A stretch of DNA of 64,000 nt. Source: Phaeotremella fagi. Lineage: Eukaryota > Basidiomycota > Tremellomycetes > Tremellales > Phaeotremellaceae. The DNA lies in NCBI GenBank assembly GCA_001599715.1, contig BCHU01000007.1:873586-937585 (forward strand), in the 5' to 3' direction. The translations under genes and the position numbers were made by a program. Shown here one piece after another: positions 59,191-64,000 of the stretch. Under the pieces are notes generated by a model that saw only the letters and a program-made list of their open reading frames with translations, was not told the DNA's origin and made no database searches. Numbering within the stretch: the first letter of the stretch is position 1; every line of letters begins with the position of its first letter.

Positions 59191-62100
59191 ATGAGTGCAC
59201 CACGAGCAGACTATCCGGTGGTCAACACCTCAGCCAGTGAGTAAGATTATGTTCGAGTACTGACGATAGGATACAAATCACTCAGCGATATTCCCGAGCG
59301 AATCAAGAGATTCACCGTAGGTATTACATAAAACTTGGCTGACCTCTAGGGTGGTTCAAACAGACACTCCAACCTCTCAGCTCTAGTATCACGTCACCGA
59401 CTTGATGACAATGAGCACGTCTCTCTTTCTGTCTGGTCAGCTCCCGGAAGAACAAAACCATCGTTTAAAGAAGCCATCAAACAAACTTTCAAGCCAGCCA
59501 AAAAGGGCGACAAGTTTGGTCCAGCATGGACTAACCATTGGTTTCATATCAAACTCAAGATCCCATCAGAATGGAAAAAATATGATCGAGTTCAGCTGGA
59601 GTTCGACTCTTCAGGTGAAGCAATGGTTTTCACCACTTCTGGAGAAATCCAACATGGTCTAACAGGCGGATATGGTCGTGATCGACGAGTCGAGTATATC
59701 ATTCCTAAAGCCATGGTCGTTTCTGGTGTTGCCGAGTTCTATCTAGAAGCATCGTGTAACGCAATGTTCGGTCAGGCTACTCTAGAGAATCCTGATCCCA
59801 ATAACGTCGGTCAAGATATTCTAGACACTGCCGCGGACGACGAACGATTCTATCGTCTCAATTGCGCGGACTTGGTCGCTGTCGACATGGACGCTCAAAG
59901 ACTGGTTTGGGACTTTATCTCCCTTCAACAACTTGCTGAACATCTACCCATCGACAGTGCTATTGCCAACAGAGCTCGTTACGCTGCAAACCAAGTCATC
60001 AATCATTTCAGACCAGGGAAAGCTGGAAATCTTGTGGAATGTAGAAAGATTATCGAAAAAATCCTTGGTAACGATTGGGAAACTCGAGCCAAGGGTAAAC
60101 CAAAAGGTCGTATCTGGGCAATCGGACACTGGTAAGCTTAGAAATGGTCACAACTGACCTCAGTCACATCGATACTGCATGGCTCTGGCCAATCGAAGTG
60201 ACTCAACAGAAATCTGCACGTTCATGGTCCACCCAATGTGATCTCATGGATCGATATCCTGAACATCGATTCTCAGCAACCCAAGCACAACAATATAAAT
60301 GGGTTCAACAACTCTACCCCCAACTTTTCGAAAGGATCACCGAAAAAGTTAAATTGGGAAAATTCCAACCGGTCGGTTGTACTTGGGTAGAGATGGATGT
60401 CAACATGCCTTCAGGCGAAGCTCTTTGTCGACAATTCCTCTATGGTCAGAGATTCTTTGAAGACAGATTCGGGATCAGATCACACACTTGTGTGCTACCG
60501 GATACTTGTGAGTCAAACACTTGGAAGGTTACTGAGATTAGTCGGATATTGTGCCCAACTTCCGCAAATCATTCGACTTGCTGATGCTCAAGACTTCTTT
60601 ACCATCAAACTCAGTTGGAACGCTTTGTAGGTGATACCTAGGGACGAGCTAATATCAGTAACAAATTCCCACACTCCACCTTCAACTGGGTTGGTCTCGA
60701 TGGAACCCAAGTCTTGGCTCACTTGTCTCCTACCGATAGTTACTCGTCTCAATGCGATATCGAAGAGATCCGTCAAGCTACCACTGCTCACAAAAATCTC
60801 GAGGTTACAGGTGGGTGCACTCCATGTCCTTTCTAACAAACAGACCAAAGCATCTTCCTCTTCGGTAACGGTGATGGTGGTGGTGGACCAACCCCAGTAA
60901 TGCTGGAAAAGCTCCGTAGAGTCCAAGCCATTACTGAATCACAAGAGGTTGGTGGCGTCTTGGCACCAGTCAAGATGGGTGGAACTTTTGGGGAATTCTT
61001 TGACTCGGTTCGAGAAGAGACCAATAACGGTCTCGAGCTTCCTACATGGAAGGGAGAAATGTATTTTGAATGTCACCGTGGTACATACACCACCCATGCT
61101 GCCATCAAAAAGGGAAACAGGAAGAATGAGATCTTGATCAGACAAGCGGAATACTTTGCTACTCTCGCTTCGGTCGTTGATAAAGGGTTCAAGTATCCTT
61201 TCGAAGTGAGTCAAGTGGATGTACTGTATTAATATTAGCAAATCGATGCGTCGTGGGAAGACCTTCTTCTCTGTCAATTCCATGATGTTCTTCCTGGAAG
61301 TGGCATCGCAATGGTAGGTTCGAGCGAGAACCCTGCTGATGTCAGATCTACGACGATGCTAAACGAAAATACGCCAAGATGGAAAGTGTTCTTAATTGTA
61401 TCCTTTTGCAATCTTTCGGATCTCTCTACAACGGACCAACAGTGGTCAACACCACTCCAGGGTATTCACGATTGGAGGTTGTATCCGTGGAGTCTGGGGT
61501 ACACGCTGCAACGGTACAGTCTAATTCTGCTTCCAACTTTGCTCTTGTCTCCGCAGCCAGAGACTCTTCATCAACAGAATTTACCTCTCTCCCTGACTCA
61601 ATCCCCGCTGTTTCCGTTCAACAAACCTCTTCACAATTCATTCTAGAGAACTCAACCCTCAAGGTCGTTCTCGAAGCTGGTCGAATTGTTAGCATCTATG
61701 ACAAGATCGCTGTCCGAGAACTCATCCCCAGTGGTTCATCTGCTGGACTCGTCCTCATGGAGGACATCCCCAATCAATACGATGCTTGGGACATCGACTC
61801 GTTCCATATCGAGAAGCAAGAATCCCTCTCTTTCGAGGAAGTGAAAATACTCGAAACGGGCCCCTTACGTGCCGTCCTAGGTGCCAAAGTTCAGATTCCT
61901 GGTAGTCGAGTCGATGTCAAGATCTCCCTCGATGCCGTCAGTGCATCAACCAACCCAGATTCACGTTCTTTACTCCGATTCGACGCTTCAGTCGACTGGC
62001 GTGCCAGTCATCAAATTCTCAAGTTCGAACTTCCCACCAACATCAGTGCCGATGAAGCCACTTTCGACGCTCAATTCGGTTACGTCAAAAGACCAACTCA

Positions 62101-62760
62101 TCGTAACACCTCTCACGACGCTGCTAAATTCGAAGTCTGTGCTCACAATTTTGCTGATTTATCGGAATTTGGTTACGGTGTCGCTGTTATCAACGATTGT
62201 AAATACGGTTACGCCGTTAAAGGTAATCTCATGACCCTGTCTCTGCTGCGTGCTCCCAAATCACCAGATCCAGATGCCGATATGGGTGTACATGATTTCA
62301 GTTGGGCGATTTACCCTCATGTCAACACTTTTGTCGAGAGTGATGTTGCTCAAGTAGCGCGACTGTTCAATTCTCCTATGACTGGTGAGTTGAGATGATG
62401 GGTAAATCCTAACCTGCAGTTTATGTTCCCGAGAATCCCCTCACAGTTCAAGCTCCTTCACACAACCCGTTCAGTATCAGTAACGCCGTCAACGTTATCT
62501 TGGATACTGTTAAAAGAGGCGAGAAAGATCGTAAAGGTGTCAAGGGTGGAAAGACAGTTGTGTTGCGACTTTACGAGAATCTTGGAGGTCACGCCTTTGC
62601 TAAACTTCATCTTCGTGTAAACGCCACATCGGCTCAGCTCGTCAATATCCTTGAGGACGAAGGGGAGAAGCTTGAATTGAAGAAAGACGAAGAGGGGATG
62701 TATCTTGACCTCAGTTTCAGAGGGTTTGAAATCAAGACTGTTTTGATTGAAATCGAGTAG
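59191..62760 (+). CDS. AMS1: GH38 alpha-mannosidase, Ams1 type
   Basis: About ten exons, over 1,000 residues, no signal peptide. Exons 1-2 (SAPRADYPVVNTSARYKSL, DIPESRIKRFTGGSNRHS-like start) match Ams1. The catalytic domain shows SHIDTAWLWPIEVTQQK (zinc HxD), WVEMDVNMPSGEALCRQF (nucleophile Asp), CVLPDTFGYCAQLPQIIR, GNGDGGGGPTPVM, ECHRGTYTTHAAIKKGNRK and LLLCQFHDVLPGSGIAM. A long beta-rich C-terminal half ends LSFRGFEIKTVLIEIE. Ams1 is the cytosol-to-vacuole class II alpha-mannosidase that hydrolyses free oligomannosides. In this locus it would remove alpha-mannose from imported or recycled glycan. Introns are about 30-45 nt, for example 59237-59269 and 59317-59349. Confidence 0.93.
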
Positions 62761-62943
62761 ATAGATGTAGATATTCCAGTTTAGATGCAAAACAATTTTC
62801 CCTTAGGATACACCAAGGGCAGTCGGGAATGCGTCAAGTGACTACCGGTTTAGTTTCTGTCCGGGCATTAACAGGGTGGGGTGGATGCCAGGTTAATCAT
62901 TTCTCATCCTTATATCATCTTGAAATCTACAATAAGTATAACT

Positions 62944-64000
62944 ATGCCTTCACCATCTCAATCAGAAGGTAGTGGAAGCTTCAATTCTCCGGAGTCTACA
63001 TCGGAAACACCACCTGTCTCACAACAACCTCGTGAAAGTCTCGAAAACGGAACTGCGAAGAAGCAAAAAATCACGAGGTCCAGAACTGCTTGTTTACCGG
63101 TGAGTTTTTGGGTACATACAGTAAGACTCATTCAACTACCAGTGTCGACAAAGACGATCTCGTTGTGGTGCTCTCCCTCCAGATCCTTGTCCGACCTGCG
63201 TCAATCATGGATTGACCTGTAATTGGCCTTCACAGGATGCACGTCGGAAACGAGGGCGGCCTCCAAGCAAGTTCACCGATGGCATCGTCGCACAATACTC
63301 CAACAGACCGGATTCGACGATGATCGTTCCAAACACTTCATTCATCCTCTCTCCGCATGAGAATCCTCGCAGCACCTCGTCTCATCGAGAGAACAACAGC
63401 AATGCTCATATTACATCGCAGCTCGACCAGAGAGAATCAATGAACCCTTTTTGGCAATTTCATCCAGTTGATCTAAATAGTGATCAATCATATTATCAAC
63501 AAACGAGTCTTCAAACGACATCCAATGTCACCAATGGTCTTGATATACCATTTACAGCCCCAAATATATCGTTAGGAGCTGAATCTTCACAATCCCGTGA
63601 ATCTCTACATTACAATGGTCGCACTGCGATCAACCCAGGTGAGTCTGAGTTCAAAGACAGTGTTAACGACTTAGGCTTTCAGCAGACGGACAGGAATCAG
63701 TTGCAAGACTCCACACCCAAGATCTCTCTCCGAATTGATGAACGAGGTCTACCAGCTCCAGAATTGATCCACCACATCCTACACGTCTATTTCAAGCACT
63801 TTGCAGGGAGATTTCCCTTTTTCGTTGAAAGCGACGTTCGACGGGAAGACTCTACTTTCCCTTTCCTTCTGAGCTGCATGGGGGCTTTGGTAGTTCGGTA
63901 AGCTTGACTTTTGAACGATTTAGCTGACTGTTCTAGTTTCTCGGATCTTGCCAACATTGTAACCCCTGATTCTCAACGAGCATACTCTGCCTTCTTCTAT
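62944..64000 (+). CDS. Zn2Cys6 transcription factor, 5' part (runs off window)
   Basis: The start at 62944 (MPSPSQSEGSGSFNSPES) gives a Ser-rich N-terminus and then a zinc cluster with spacing C-x2-C-x6-C-x7-C-x2-C-x6-C. Its first Cys lies before an intron at about 63101-63142 and the others after. A basic linker follows (DARRKRGRPPSKF, AT-hook-like), then a Gln/Asn/Ser-rich region. LRIDERGLPAPELIHHILH and VYFKHFAGRFPFFVES begin the fungal-specific regulatory domain; a further intron follows at about 63899. The gene continues beyond base 64000. Position directly after the GH38 gene on the same strand makes it the best candidate for locus regulator. Confidence 0.85.

Overview
This window is nuclear DNA of a basidiomycete fungus, most likely a Tremellomycete (the Cryptococcus / Kwoniella / Tremella group). 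Genes are dense, lie on both strands and are split by many very short spliceosomal introns. They include UDP-glucose dehydrogenase, a GPI-type chitin deacetylase, a GH128 wall glucanase, a SIN-type Cdc14, NuA4 and SWI/SNF subunits, and Zn2Cys6 regulators. I see no bacterial-style operons, CRISPR arrays, rRNA or confident tRNA genes, and no intact transposon. The genus cannot be fixed from sequence alone.

Layout. 1-9.2 kb: the 3' part of an amidohydrolase, a GTPBP1-like N-domain protein, a secreted GH128 glucanase and a long coiled-coil protein. 9.7-13.1 kb: chitin deacetylase and tRNA-dihydrouridine synthase Dus2. 13.2-25.3 kb: NatC subunit Mak10, a LEA_2-like membrane protein, a DapA-family aldolase, a single-pass membrane protein, a p24 cargo receptor, Golgi SNARE Gos1, SWI/SNF subunit Swp73/Snf12, Rrp36 and a small unknown protein. 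25.8-30.1 kb: a Serinc protein, RPL24 and Sua5. 30.5-32.5 kb: two tandem paralogous orphan genes that share a promoter block. 33.0-36.8 kb: a Zn2Cys6 regulator next to an allantoate-type MFS transporter. 36.8-49.8 kb: Eaf7, UGD1, an Mpv17-family protein, a large unknown protein, a 2OG-Fe(II) oxygenase-like protein, prefoldin 1 and SIN Cdc14. 50.2-64 kb: an alpha-glucoside-type sugar permease, a secreted single-exon protein, a GH31 glycosidase, an SGNH hydrolase, a GH38 alpha-mannosidase and a truncated Zn2Cys6 regulator.

The 50-64 kb block reads as a compact glycan-use locus. The permease would import oligosaccharides, three hydrolases without visible signal peptides would dismantle them inside the cell, and a regulator sits at the end. 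The substrate is inferred, not shown.

The second theme is gene architecture. Most introns are 31-50 nt, with a mode near 31-36 nt and a branch-like CTRAC/CTGAT a few bases before the AG. Several exons are only 8-24 nt; UGD1 has three consecutive microexons of 18, 22 and 12 nt. Coding lengths recomputed after removing these introns are multiples of three for the genes where I checked every intron. This supports the models and explains why naive ORF calling breaks nearly every gene here.
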